Shown here in pieces: positions 1-8,183 of a DNA stretch of 19,333 nt; position 1 is the first letter of the stretch; every line of letters begins with the position of its first letter. The position numbers were made by a program, and so were the translations under genes. This DNA comes from Sphingomonas sp. CCH9-E2 (lineage in GTDB: Bacteria; Pseudomonadota; Alphaproteobacteria; Sphingomonadales; Sphingomonadaceae). Location of the stretch: NCBI RefSeq assembly GCF_001557215.1, contig NZ_LSJM01000269.1, positions 1 to 19,333 of the forward strand, read 5' to 3'. A model generated the notes under the pieces. It did no database searches, had not been told where the DNA came from, and was given only the letters and a program-made list of their open reading frames with translations.

Positions 1-813
1 GGGCGCCTCGCTGGCGAGCGGCGCGAGCCATTGTATCAGCAGGAACTCGTCGAATCCAAACCGACGGCCCGAAGCGACCATCGCTTCGGCAAAGGGCTCC
101 GCCGACACCAGGATCACCGCCGCCGCAATGACGGTGAGCGCACCCATAATGAGCCATTGCCGCCGCAAAGAGAGTGCGCCGAGCGCAGCCGCCGGGCCGG
201 GTTCGTCGTCCTCATCCTCGTCCTCCTCGGCCTTGGGGAGTTGGCCGACGCGCCAAAGATACGCGCCGAAGATGGTGATGAGCACTATGGTATCGAGAAG
301 GCCGATTTCGTCGCGCAGCAAAATCGTGAACGACCAGGCCGAGCCGATTAGCAGGAAGATTATCTCAGCGGCATTGACGGGGGCAAGGACGATCTCGCGT
401 TGTCGGGTGCGGAGCCAATGAATGAACATGAGCAGCGGCCATGCCAGGCCGACAAGGAGACGGTTCGCGCCCGTCATGTTAGCGGCCGCGTAGTGGACAT
501 AGCTTGAGCCAGGATTCTGTCCTGCGACATAGGCATAATAGAAGTCGACCGCATATTCGGGCAGTACGGTGATCAGCGCTATGACCGCGACGATCAGCCC
601 CTGACTGATGCGCTTCTCCGCAGCTTCGGCGCCCCAGGAAAGCATGAAGCCGGCTGCCAGTATCGCCATGCCGAACAGCAACGCGTCGAGGAGCGGATCC
701 GGTCGCCATCCCCCCGTCCGCAGCGCGATCGCCGGGATCGTCGCCGAGACGGCGATGCCTAGAAATATGACGAACCTTCCAAACGACGGTCGCGTGTGCG
801 CAGAGGTTGTCAT
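1..813 (-). CDS. Sodium/calcium exchanger-family membrane protein (3' end beyond window)
   Basis: An open frame of 271 codons starts with ATG at 813 and reads to base 1 without a stop, so the C-terminus lies outside the window. It is strongly hydrophobic with several membrane segments. Around residues 80-120 it has a segment with an LPE core followed by AAANMTGANR, which resembles the alpha-1 repeat of the CaCA superfamily. The last visible residues, PLASEAP, resemble the start of the alpha-2 repeat. A very acidic loop (EEDEDEDDE) lies between the two halves, where exchangers of this family have their cytoplasmic loop. The family exchanges cations such as Ca2+ for Na+ or H+ at the inner membrane; the ion here is unknown. 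An SD-like GGATGAGG overlaps the upstream DUF190 stop codon, and the gap is 7 nt. It is probably the last visible gene of the czc operon, so a metal-related role is inferred. Confidence 0.82.
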   Translation of the reverse strand, partial: MTTSAHTRPSFGRFVIFLGIAVSATIPAIALRTGGWRPDPLLDALLFGMAILAAGFMLSWGAEAAEKRISQGLIVAVIALITVLPEYAVDFYYAYVAGQNPGSSYVHYAAANMTGANRLLVGLAWPLLMFIHWLRTRQREIVLAPVNAAEIIFLLIGSAWSFTILLRDEIGLLDTIVLITIFGAYLWRVGQLPKAEEDEDEDDEPGPAAALGALSLRRQWLIMGALTVIAAAVILVSAEPFAEAMVASGRRFGFDEFLLIQWLAPLASEAP

Positions 814-820
814 ACCGGCC

Positions 821-1162
821 TCATCCGTTGGGTGACTGTGCCGGAAGACCGGGTGCTTCGAACAGAATTTCGACGGCCTCGAGAGTCATCAACCCGATCC
901 CCGAAATATCGGCGAGTGATGCGACGAAGGCTCGAAGGCGCGCGTCTTCGTCGATGATCTCGATGACGAGGGGCTGGTCGTCCTCCAGCAGATGGTGCCG
1001 GTGCCGGTGCGGGCTGTGGCCGATGCCAAAGAATGCGCGAACGACCGTCATACCCGCCAGTTTCGAGCCGCGCGCGCGCGCCGCTACAACCTCGAAGACT
1101 TTCTCGTCCCCGAAATAGGCTGCCTCGTCGGTGTAGATGCGCAGCAACTTCATGCTCGCCAT
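821..1162 (-). CDS. DUF190 family PII-like protein
   Basis: A small protein of 113 residues that matches the DUF190 pattern: an N-terminal MKLLRIYTDEAAYF strand, a central GAR-like and GMTVVRAFFGIG segment, and a C-terminal strand in which a regulator-like VIEIIDEDARL is followed by the last helix. DUF190 proteins have a PII-like ferredoxin fold and often sit beside ion channels or metal transporters (CrcB, RND efflux), where a ligand-sensing role is suspected but not established. AAGGAG lies about 7 nt before the ATG at 1162. A second ATG at 1153 forms an ATGA overlap with the czcA stop codon, so translation is coupled to czcA whichever start is used. I prefer 1162 because its SD spacing is better. 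The next gene, an exchanger, starts 7 nt after the stop. Confidence 0.85.
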   Translation of the reverse strand: MASMKLLRIYTDEAAYFGDEKVFEVVAARARGSKLAGMTVVRAFFGIGHSPHRHRHHLLEDDQPLVIEIIDEDARLRAFVASLADISGIGLMTLEAVEILFEAPGLPAQSPNG

Positions 1163-4100
1163 GGCGTTTCTCCTTCAGCCTCGGACGCGGCATCGCCGGC
1201 TGCCCCGAATCCCTGCTTGTCCTTCCGGCGAGCCCACTGCTCTCCCAGACCCAGGACGACCTTGGAAATCGCGGGCAGGACGAGCAGCGTGAGGATGGTT
1301 GCCGCGACGAGGCCGCCGATCACGACCGTTGCCAGCGGCTTCTGCACCTCGGCCCCGGTGCCGTGCGCCAGCGCCATCGGCACGAAGCCGATCGCCGGCA
1401 CGAACCCGGTCATCACTACCGCGCGCATCTTTTCGGTCGTGCCCTCGATGATCGCCCGGCTGAGTTCCACGCCGGCATCGAGCCGCTCGCGGATCGCCGT
1501 CATCACGACGAGACCGTTGAGTACCGCGACGCCCGCGAGACAGATGAACCCGACCGCCGCCGACACCGAGAAGGCGATCCCCGTCATGGCGAGCGTGAAC
1601 ACGCCACCGGCGAGCCCGAGCGGCACCGCGAGGAACACCGCGGCGGCCCGCGAAAGACCGCCCAGCGCCATGTAGAGCAGGCCGAAGATCGCGGCGAAAC
1701 AGAGCGGCACGACGATCGACAGGCGCTGCGATGCCGCCTGCAGGTTCTGGAACTGCCCGCCCCATTCGAGATAGGAGCCGGCGGGTAGCGCCACCTTGTC
1801 GACCGCGGCCTGGGCCTCGGCGACGAACGAGCCGACGTCGCGCCCGCGAACGTTCGCTTGGATAACGACGCGACGCTTGCCGTTTTCGCGGCTGATCTGG
1901 TTCAGGCCTTCGCTAAAGCGGAACTGCGCGACTTGGCTGAGCGGTACGGTCTCGCGCCGGCCGTTCGCTTCCTGTGGCAGCAGCACTGGCAACGCGGCGA
2001 GCGCATCCAGATCCGCACGCGTGGTCTCCGGCACGCGGACGGTGACCTCGAACCGCCGGTCGCCCTCGAACAACATCCCCGCCTCGCGCCCGCCCATCGC
2101 TGCGGCGACGGTGTCCGCCACTTCCTCGACGGTAAGGCCGTAGCGTGCGATCGCCGCGCGGTCGAAGTTGACGTCAAGCGTGGGCGAGCCGGCGGTCTGT
2201 TCGGCCTTGACGTCGGCCGCGCCACGGACCGACTTGAGCACCGCAACGATCTGCTGCGCTGTCGCGCCCATCTTGTCGAGATCGTCACCATAGAGCTTGA
2301 TCGCGACGTCGCCGCGAACCCCGGCGATCAGCTCATTGAACCTGAGCTGGATCGGCTGGCTGACCTCATACACCTGCCCGAGCCGTGCGCCGGCAGCATG
2401 CTCGATGCGCTCGATCACATCGGCCTTTGTGCGCACGCCTGCCGGCCATTGGTCCTGGGGCTTCAGGATGATATAACCATCGGACATGTTCTGCGGCATC
2501 GGGTCGGTCGCGACCTCGGCGGTGCCGGTTTTGGAGAACATCAGCTCGACTTCGGGCAAGCTCGTGACCGCGCGCTCGACGCCGCGCTGCATGGCGAGCG
2601 ATTGCTCGAGCGCGACCGAGGGCACCCGCATCGACGACATAGCAACATTCTTTTCGTCGAGCTGGGGGATGAACTCCTGCCCGAGCAGGCCGAACACGAA
2701 CGCCGACGCAGCGAAGAAGGCGAAGCCGGCGCCAATGAACGGCCACGGCCGGGCAACGGCGCGTTCCAGCCAGGGCGCATAGTGTGATTTGGTCCGCGCA
2801 ATCAGCCAGACCTCTTTCTCGGCGACCTTGCCGCGGATCAACAAGGCGACCATCGCCGGCACGAAGGTCAGCGCGAGGATAAACGCCGCGACCAATGCGA
2901 GCATGATGGTGATCGCCATCGGCGAGAAGGTCTTGCCCTCGACCCCGGTGAACATGAGCAAAGGCGCGAAGGCGAGCAGGATGATCGCCTGACCGAATAC
3001 CGTCGGCTTGATCATCTCCTGGCTGGCCCGCATCGTCTCCTCGAGACGTTCGCGAAGTGTCAGCAGCCGGCCTTCATGCGCCTGGCGATGCGCTAGTCGC
3101 GCGAGGCAATTCTCGATGATGATGACGGCGCCATCGACGATCAGGCCGAAATCGAGAGCGCCGAGGCTCATCAGGTTTCCGGGCACCCGGAACGCGTTCA
3201 TGCCGATCGCCATCATAAGGAAGGAGAAGGGGATGACGAGCACCGCGATCACCGCGGCGCGCCAGTTACCGAGCAGCAGGAACAGGGCCGCCGCGACCAA
3301 CAGCGCGCCTTCGGCGAGATTGCGCTGGACGGTCTCGATAGTGGCGTTGACCAGCTTCGAGCGATCGAGCACCGGTGTGATCTTGATCCCGGCGGGCAGC
3401 GATTTGGCGATTTGCGCCAGCCGGTCGCCGGCCGACCGCGCCACGATCCGGCTATTCTCGCCGATCAGCATCAATACCGTGCCGATGACGACCTCATGTC
3501 CGTTTACGCTAGCCGCTCCGGTGCGCAGATCGCCGCCGACATGGACGGATGCAACCGCGCTGACCGGCACCGGAACGCCGCCGCGCGTGGCTATGATGGC
3601 GTCGGCGATTTCGTCGATGTCGCGGATACGCGCGTCGGCACGCACGAGGAACGCCTCGCCCCCGCGGTTGAAATAATTGGCGCCGACCGCGAGATTCGCG
3701 GCTTCCAACGCCTTCGCAAGCTCGGAATAAGAAATGCCATAGGTAGCAAGCTTCACGGGGTCGGGTTCGACGACGAACTGCTTTTCGTAGCCGCCGATTG
3801 AATCGACGCCGGCAACGCCCTGCACCGTGCGTAGCTGTGGCTTTATGATCCAGTCCTGCACCGTCCGCAAATAGGCGGTGCGCGACAGGTCATCGGCCAA
3901 TCGCTCGCCCTCGGGCGTGAGGAAACTGCCGTCGGACTGCCAACCCGGATGGCCGTTGCGGACGGTCGCGCCCTTGCCGCCCGGGTTGGCGAAATCGATC
4001 TCATAGAATAGCACCTCGCCAAGGCCGGTGGTGACCGGGCCGATTTGCGGCTGCACGCCTTCAGGCAGAGTGTCGCGGGCTTGGGTGAGTCGCTCGCTGA

Positions 4101-4428
4101 CCTGCTGACGGGCGAAATATAGGTCAGTCTGGTCGGTGAAAATCGCATTGACCTGGCTGAAACCATTGCGCGAGAGCGAGCGCGTGGTTTCCAGTCCCGG
4201 AATGCCCGCCAATGCGGTCTCGATTGGGAAGGTGACCCGCTTTTCGATCTCGATCGGTGAAAGCCCGCGTTCGACGGTGTTGATCTGGACTTGGCGGTTG
4301 GTGATATCGGGGACGGCGTCGATCGGCAGCTTGGTCAGCTGCCAGGCGCCGATGCCGGCAATGGCGAGGAAGAGCAGCAGCACCGCCCAGCGCGCGCGGA
4401 CGGACAATCCGATGAGACTTGCGATCAC
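1150..4428 (-). CDS. czcA: CzcA-type heavy-metal RND efflux pump
   Basis: At 1092 residues this is a full-length heavy-metal efflux (HME) RND inner-membrane pump, which uses proton import to drive divalent cations such as Co2+, Zn2+, Cd2+ or Ni2+ out through a CzcB-CzcC channel. The N-terminal membrane helix is followed by the family stretch LPIDAVPDITNRQVQINT. The diagnostic fourth-helix motif DFGLIVDGAVIIIEN lies at 426-440; D426, D432 and E439 correspond to the proton-relay residues D402, D408 and E415 of Cupriavidus CzcA, a constant offset of 24. A loop near residues 146-170 (NPGGKG to LTPEGE) accounts for much of that offset. The DFG-VDGAV-EN pattern excludes the copper/silver CusA subclass but does not fix the metal. 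The start is GTG at 4428, preceded by GGAGGA, which lies in the GEEE-encoding end of czcB. Confidence 0.96.
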   Translation of the reverse strand: MIASLIGLSVRARWAVLLLFLAIAGIGAWQLTKLPIDAVPDITNRQVQINTVERGLSPIEIEKRVTFPIETALAGIPGLETTRSLSRNGFSQVNAIFTDQTDLYFARQQVSERLTQARDTLPEGVQPQIGPVTTGLGEVLFYEIDFANPGGKGATVRNGHPGWQSDGSFLTPEGERLADDLSRTAYLRTVQDWIIKPQLRTVQGVAGVDSIGGYEKQFVVEPDPVKLATYGISYSELAKALEAANLAVGANYFNRGGEAFLVRADARIRDIDEIADAIIATRGGVPVPVSAVASVHVGGDLRTGAASVNGHEVVIGTVLMLIGENSRIVARSAGDRLAQIAKSLPAGIKITPVLDRSKLVNATIETVQRNLAEGALLVAAALFLLLGNWRAAVIAVLVIPFSFLMMAIGMNAFRVPGNLMSLGALDFGLIVDGAVIIIENCLARLAHRQAHEGRLLTLRERLEETMRASQEMIKPTVFGQAIILLAFAPLLMFTGVEGKTFSPMAITIMLALVAAFILALTFVPAMVALLIRGKVAEKEVWLIARTKSHYAPWLERAVARPWPFIGAGFAFFAASAFVFGLLGQEFIPQLDEKNVAMSSMRVPSVALEQSLAMQRGVERAVTSLPEVELMFSKTGTAEVATDPMPQNMSDGYIILKPQDQWPAGVRTKADVIERIEHAAGARLGQVYEVSQPIQLRFNELIAGVRGDVAIKLYGDDLDKMGATAQQIVAVLKSVRGAADVKAEQTAGSPTLDVNFDRAAIARYGLTVEEVADTVAAAMGGREAGMLFEGDRRFEVTVRVPETTRADLDALAALPVLLPQEANGRRETVPLSQVAQFRFSEGLNQISRENGKRRVVIQANVRGRDVGSFVAEAQAAVDKVALPAGSYLEWGGQFQNLQAASQRLSIVVPLCFAAIFGLLYMALGGLSRAAAVFLAVPLGLAGGVFTLAMTGIAFSVSAAVGFICLAGVAVLNGLVVMTAIRERLDAGVELSRAIIEGTTEKMRAVVMTGFVPAIGFVPMALAHGTGAEVQKPLATVVIGGLVAATILTLLVLPAISKVVLGLGEQWARRKDKQGFGAAGDAASEAEGETPWRA

Positions 4429-4430
4429 GG

Positions 4431-5603
4431 CTATTCCTCCTCGCCCGTGCCCTTGGAGAGCTCGGCCTTGAGGAGGAATGCCTGTCGAGTTGCGATCGTC
4501 TGGCCGCCGGACAGTCCGGTAAGCACTTCGACGCGTCCGGCGCTCCGGCGGCCGAGCGATACCGGAACCGCACGGAAGCCAGCGGCGTTCCTCACGAACA
4601 CGACGTCGCGGCCCTCCACCGATTGAACGGCTTCCTCGGGCACTACGATCGCGGATGAGGTCTCGCCGCGGCTCGGCTTCAGGCGGACACGGACCGCGAG
4701 GCCGGGCTGAAGCTCTCCGCCATCGACGTCGAGCACGGCGGTTGCCGCTCGCGTCTCTCCATTGAGGGTCGGGGTCACGGCGCGCACCCGCGCATTGACC
4801 GTCCGGCCGTTCGGCATCTCGACGACCGCGGTGTCGCCCGGCGCGACGCGGCCGGCATCGACAGAGCCAACCGCAGCCTCCACCTGGATCAGACGGGGAT
4901 CGGCGACCCTGAACAACTCGGTCTCGGGCTGGACATAGGCCCCGAGCGTGATCGATGCGGCCGTCACGCGTCCGGAGATCGGGCTCGTGACGATCACGCC
5001 GCGGCCATCGCTGGTGACTCGGGCCGCACCTGCGGACACCTGCGCGCGACGCACCTCGGCCTGTGCTGCAGCATAATCGGCCTCGGCGCGTTCGAGATCG
5101 ACGCGTGCCGAGACGCGTTGACGGACCAGATACCGTTCGCGTTCGAGATTCTTGCGGGCCAGTTCTGCTCGGGCATTGGCGACCGTCCGCTCGGAGGCGA
5201 GCTGTGCTGCATCACGGCTTTCGACGATCGCGAGCGGTTCGCCAGCACGCACACTATCGCCGAGGCGCTTGAAGACGCGGATGACCGCGCCGCCGGCGCG
5301 GGCGGTAACCATCGCCTCGCCGTTAGGCGAGGCGGTGACCGTGCCCTGCGCGACGATCTCGGCGCCGAGCCCGCCCGCATTCACCATCCCGGTCTCGATG
5401 CCCGCTGCCTTGATGGCATCGGCGGTCATCGCAACGCTGTCGGTCGCCGCTTCCCCCTTTAAAGGCTCATCCTTTTTGGCCTCCTGCGCAGCAGCGGCCG
5501 GAGCGGATGGAGATGTCAGGCGAGCGATGGAAAAGCCCCCGACTGCGGCGACGAGCACGGCCGCGCTGACGCCGCCAAGGAGGCGCTTGTCGTTGAAGTT
5601 CAT
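4431..5603 (-). CDS. czcB: CzcB-type periplasmic adaptor (membrane fusion protein)
   Basis: A 390-residue HlyD/RND-type periplasmic adaptor that joins the CzcA pump to the CzcC outer-membrane channel. It begins with a signal-anchor segment (residues about 8-27) and an Ala/Pro-rich linker. A lipoyl-like half follows (GGAVIRVFKRLGDSVRAGEPLAIVES), then a coiled-coil hairpin rich in Ala, Arg and Glu (about 130-195), the returning lipoyl half (GVIVTSPISGRVTAASITLGAYV) and beta-barrel and membrane-proximal domains. I see no His-rich N-terminal metal-binding region of the kind found in Cupriavidus CzcB, so metal capture by the adaptor may be weaker here. The ATG at 5603 overlaps the czcC stop (ATGA) and has CGGAG about 8 nt upstream. 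The stop is 2 nt from the czcA start, so czcCBA is translationally coupled. Confidence 0.95.
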   Translation of the reverse strand: MNFNDKRLLGGVSAAVLVAAVGGFSIARLTSPSAPAAAAQEAKKDEPLKGEAATDSVAMTADAIKAAGIETGMVNAGGLGAEIVAQGTVTASPNGEAMVTARAGGAVIRVFKRLGDSVRAGEPLAIVESRDAAQLASERTVANARAELARKNLERERYLVRQRVSARVDLERAEADYAAAQAEVRRAQVSAGAARVTSDGRGVIVTSPISGRVTAASITLGAYVQPETELFRVADPRLIQVEAAVGSVDAGRVAPGDTAVVEMPNGRTVNARVRAVTPTLNGETRAATAVLDVDGGELQPGLAVRVRLKPSRGETSSAIVVPEEAVQSVEGRDVVFVRNAAGFRAVPVSLGRRSAGRVEVLTGLSGGQTIATRQAFLLKAELSKGTGEEE

Positions 5604-6868
5604 TGCGTGTCTCCGGAAAGCGAAGGGGCCGGCGTCGTCAGGCGCGCCAGGCGGGCTTCGGCATCATGATAGGCAGCGAGTGCATCGATCTGGGCAATGC
5701 GGGTCTCGAGCAGGGTCCGTTCGGCGTCGATCAGGATGAGCTGGTCGAACTTGCCCTGGCCGTAGCCAACGCGGGCGATCCGCGCTGATTCGATCGCAGC
5801 ATCGAGCGCAGGCCCGGAGGCCCGTACCGCCGCGGCCGCATTGTCGCGGTCGGCGGTCGCATCCGCGATCGCGGCGTCGACATCGAGCCGGACACCCCGG
5901 CGCCTCGCATCGGCTTGCGTCCGTTCGGCATTGGCTTGCGCCACGCTCGCCGTCCCCCGGTTGAAGAGCGGAAGCGGGACCGAGACACCGAACACCATCG
6001 CCTGGCTGTTGCTGCTCTCGATCCGGCGCGTGCCGGCACTGAGCGTCAAGTCGGGAATGCGCTGGCTACGGGCGACCCGGACATTGGCGTCGGCGATCGA
6101 ATAGTCGGCGGACGCCACGGCATAGGACAGCGTTCCTTCGACATCGATCGGGGCCGTGGGGCCGACGAGGCCGGTCCGGTCGAACCATGCCTGGTCGAGA
6201 TCCCCGGCGATCGGCTGCCCGATCAACCGTTCCAGATTGCTCCGCGTGACCGCGACGGTCCGTTCGGCACGCTCGACCTCGGTGCGGGCGTTGACCAGCT
6301 GCACCTGCGCACGCTGCTCGTCGATCGGGGAGGTGGCGCCGACCATGACGCGGTCGGATGCAACCCGCAGCGCCTCTTCGGCGATGCTTAGCTGCTCGCG
6401 CGCCACGATCAGCCGCCGCTCTGCCGCGACCGCGACGATGTAGGCTTGCGTAACCCGCAGTCTGAGGTCGGCAATCGTGACGGCGGATTCGAGGCGCGCC
6501 CGATCGAGCTGAGCGTTCGCAACGCCGAGACGCGCGGTGCGCTTGCCGCCGAGTTCGAGCGGCATTGCGAAACCGACAGTGGTCTCGGACTCGCCGATCC
6601 CGCGATACGGGCCGGTTCCGGCGACATTTTCCACCTCGACCGAGACGCTCGGATTGGGCCGCAGACCGGCAACGGTCCGGCCTTGCTCGGCGGCAGTGAC
6701 GCCGGCTTCGGCTGCTTCCACATTGGGGGAGGACAAACCAGCAAGCGCGAGCGCCTGATCTAATGTGGTGACCTCACGCGCCCCTCCGGGCGGCGCGGTC
6801 TGCGCCTGCGCCTGCGCCATGCAACTAAAGAAAGTCACCGCCAACGCCGTCGCGATAAGTCTCATCAT
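5600..6868 (-). CDS. czcC: CzcC-type outer-membrane efflux channel
   Basis: A 422-residue TolC-family outer-membrane factor, the exit duct of the RND system. An N-terminal signal peptide (LIATALAVTFFSCMAQA) is followed by a short proline-rich stretch and then two repeats of long amphipathic helices rich in Ala, Glu and Arg. The typical OEP phrases are present: LDQALALAGLSSPNVEAAEAG near the N-terminus, then LRPNPSVSVEVENVAG, and in the second half SIADANVRVARSQRIPDLTLSAG and GVSVPLPLFNRG. A Cys sits inside the signal region, but the surrounding FFSC is not a proper lipobox, so cleavage by ordinary signal peptidase is more likely. It is the first gene of its operon. GGGAG lies about 7 nt before the first of two tandem ATGs. 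A leader of roughly 170 nt separates it from the putative MerR-type promoter at 7041-7074. Confidence 0.94.
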   Translation of the reverse strand: MMRLIATALAVTFFSCMAQAQAQTAPPGGAREVTTLDQALALAGLSSPNVEAAEAGVTAAEQGRTVAGLRPNPSVSVEVENVAGTGPYRGIGESETTVGFAMPLELGGKRTARLGVANAQLDRARLESAVTIADLRLRVTQAYIVAVAAERRLIVAREQLSIAEEALRVASDRVMVGATSPIDEQRAQVQLVNARTEVERAERTVAVTRSNLERLIGQPIAGDLDQAWFDRTGLVGPTAPIDVEGTLSYAVASADYSIADANVRVARSQRIPDLTLSAGTRRIESSNSQAMVFGVSVPLPLFNRGTASVAQANAERTQADARRRGVRLDVDAAIADATADRDNAAAAVRASGPALDAAIESARIARVGYGQGKFDQLILIDAERTLLETRIAQIDALAAYHDAEARLARLTTPAPSLSGDTQ

Positions 6869-7040
6869 CGATTACTCCCGATCACTTGCAGAAGCAGGAT
6901 CGGCCTCGGGCAACTCGTGAGGTTCGGTGAGGCGCGGACACGACAAGCGGAGCCGCGCAAGCGCCAAGCAGCTGTCTTCCGCCGCGCTGTCTGCCTGCTA
7001 GTTAATCCCATTGCGGTCCCCCTCGAACGACTCGACGAAT

Positions 7041-7074
7041 TGGGCTATGCGATCTGTAGCAGCTATAGGGTCAA
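7041..7074 (-). promoter_or_regulatory. MerR-type promoter/operator for czcCBA, overlapping the merR promoter
   Basis: On the minus strand TTGACC (7074-7069) is separated by 19 nt from CATAGC (7049-7044). The over-long spacer is the hallmark of promoters activated by MerR-family metal sensors, which untwist the DNA to realign the -35 and -10 boxes. The spacer holds CTATAGCTGCTACAG, an imperfect dyad very like the site at 7490-7520. On the plus strand the same DNA gives TTGGGC (7040-7045) and TATAGG (7064-7069) with 18 nt between, a plausible merR promoter just upstream of its start at 7088. The arrangement implies autoregulation as well as control of the czc operon. Seen in sequence; binding is inferred. 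Confidence 0.72.
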
Positions 7075-7087
7075 GCGGGATTTTCGA

Positions 7088-7486
7088 ATGCAGATTGGCG
7101 AGCTGGCGCGAGCGACTTCGACCAAGGTCGAAACCATCCGCTTCTACGAGAAGATCGGCTTGCTTGCCGCACCCGCGCGCACGTCGGGCAATTTCCGCGA
7201 CTACGGGCCGGGGCACCTGGCACGCCTCTCATTCGTTCGGCGCGCGCGTGACCTGGGCTTCACGCTCGACCAGGTGCGCGAGTTGCTGGCCCTCGCCGAC
7301 GACGGGAACCGACCGTGCGGAGCGGTCGATGTTGTCGCGCGTGCGCATCTCGCGCAAATCGACCGGAAGATCGCCGATCTTCGCGCGCTGCGCCACGAGC
7401 TTGACGAGCTCATTAGCCAATGCAGGCAAGGTGCGATTTCCGATTGCCGGATCATCGAAGCGCTGGGGCCGGCCGCCAAAAGCTGA
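7088..7486 (+). CDS. MerR-family metal-responsive regulator (CadR/PbrR/ZntR-like)
   Basis: A 132-residue MerR-family activator-repressor. Residues 1-70 form the winged-helix domain, beginning MQIGELARATSTKVETIRFYEKIGLL, and a long dimerisation helix follows. Three cysteines sit where the Zn/Cd/Pb-sensing branch binds metal: C77 (RPCGAVD), C112 and C120 in the C-terminal loop (SQCRQGAISDC), the same topology as CadR and ZntR. The C-terminus ends soon after, without the His-rich tail of Pseudomonas CadR. An ATG-started frame reaches back to 6917, but 7088 is the real start because the HTH begins there and GGGA lies about 7 nt upstream. The gene lies between two similar MerR-type operators, which suggests that it controls the divergent czc operon, itself and the CDF operon. 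Cd2+, Zn2+ or Pb2+ is the likely signal; the sequence does not decide which. Confidence 0.93.
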   Translation: MQIGELARATSTKVETIRFYEKIGLLAAPARTSGNFRDYGPGHLARLSFVRRARDLGFTLDQVRELLALADDGNRPCGAVDVVARAHLAQIDRKIADLRALRHELDELISQCRQGAISDCRIIEALGPAAKS

Positions 7487-7489
7487 GCA

Positions 7490-7520
7490 TTGACTCTATA
7501 GCTGCTAGAGGGAGCACACT
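7490..7520 (+). promoter_or_regulatory. MerR-type promoter/operator for the CDF operon
   Basis: TTGACT (7490-7495), a 19-nt spacer and CACACT (7515-7520) lie immediately after the merR stop codon and 27 nt before the CDF start. The spacer contains CTATAGCTGCTAGAG, an imperfect dyad (CTCTA at one end and TAGAG at the other). It shares the 12-bp core CTATAGCTGCTA with the czcC-side site, at the same distance from the -35 box. The layout resembles cadA and pbrA promoters, which have a TTGAC-CTATAG-type core. The downstream three-gene operon is therefore probably activated by the adjacent regulator when metal is bound. Confidence 0.75.
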
Positions 7521-7547
7521 TCCCGACGACTCGCAGAGGAGATGGCG

Positions 7548-8183
7548 ATGAGCGATTGTGGATGCGAAGCGGACACGGCGCGGGCCGGCATCGATTCCGC
7601 CTACCGCCGCACGCTATGGATCGTCGTGGTTTTGAATATCGGCTTCGGATTGGTCGAGCTTGCCGGCGGGTTCCTCGCCGGATCGCAGGCATTAAAGGCT
7701 GACTCGCTAGACTTCATCGGCGACGGGTCGATCACGTTCTTCGGGCTAATTGCGCTTGGCTGGCCGGCGGTCGCGCGCAGCCGTAACGCGCTCGTGCAAG
7801 GAATATTCCTCGCAGCGCTCGGTGTCGGCGTCTTGGGCTTTGCGGCATGGCGGGCATTCCGTGCCATCCCACCCGAGGCGGGATTGATGGGTGGGATCGG
7901 CATCGTGGCGCTCGCCGTCAACGTGTCAGCGGCTCTGATCCTTGTCCGCTTCCGCGACCGGGTAGATGCGACATCGCGCGCGATTTGGCTGTTCTCGCGC
8001 AACGACGCGGTCGCCAATATCGCAGTGATCGTTGCTGCGGTGCTGGTCGGCTTGACAGGCCAAGCGTGGCCCGATCTCGCCGTCGCGGGCGTCATCGCGC
8101 TACTGTTCCTTCACTCGGCCTATGACATCATCCGCGACGCGCGTCGCGAGCTAGCGGGGCATGCAAGGGGAGTGCTGGCGTGA
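7548..8183 (+). CDS. Short CDF-family cation transporter without cytoplasmic domain
   Basis: A 211-residue membrane protein with six predicted helices that resembles the transmembrane domain of cation diffusion facilitators, which export Zn2+, Cd2+ or similar ions by proton antiport. The second helix holds ADSLDFIGD, giving the metal-ligand pair D55 and D59. In the fifth helix D153 is present (FSRNDAVAN), but the His expected four residues earlier is Phe. The protein ends right after helix six, so the roughly 90-residue cytoplasmic metal-sensing domain of YiiP-like CDFs is missing. The N-terminus carries a C-x-C pair (DCGCE). I chose ATG 7548 over the one at 7542 because AGAGGAG directly abuts 7542 and is correctly spaced for 7548. 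It is the first gene of an operon behind a MerR-type promoter, and its stop overlaps the next start (GTGA). Confidence 0.88.
   Translation: MSDCGCEADTARAGIDSAYRRTLWIVVVLNIGFGLVELAGGFLAGSQALKADSLDFIGDGSITFFGLIALGWPAVARSRNALVQGIFLAALGVGVLGFAAWRAFRAIPPEAGLMGGIGIVALAVNVSAALILVRFRDRVDATSRAIWLFSRNDAVANIAVIVAAVLVGLTGQAWPDLAVAGVIALLFLHSAYDIIRDARRELAGHARGVLA

Noticed and set aside
1858..2787. Plus-strand open frame of 309 codons opposite czcA
   Set aside because: The translation is His/Arg/Leu-rich with no domain, no SD and lies entirely inside the conserved czcA gene.
6917..7087. N-terminal extension of the MerR regulator
   Set aside because: The family always begins at the HTH (MQIGELA at 7088), which has its own SD; the upstream stretch contains the divergent operator and is leader DNA.
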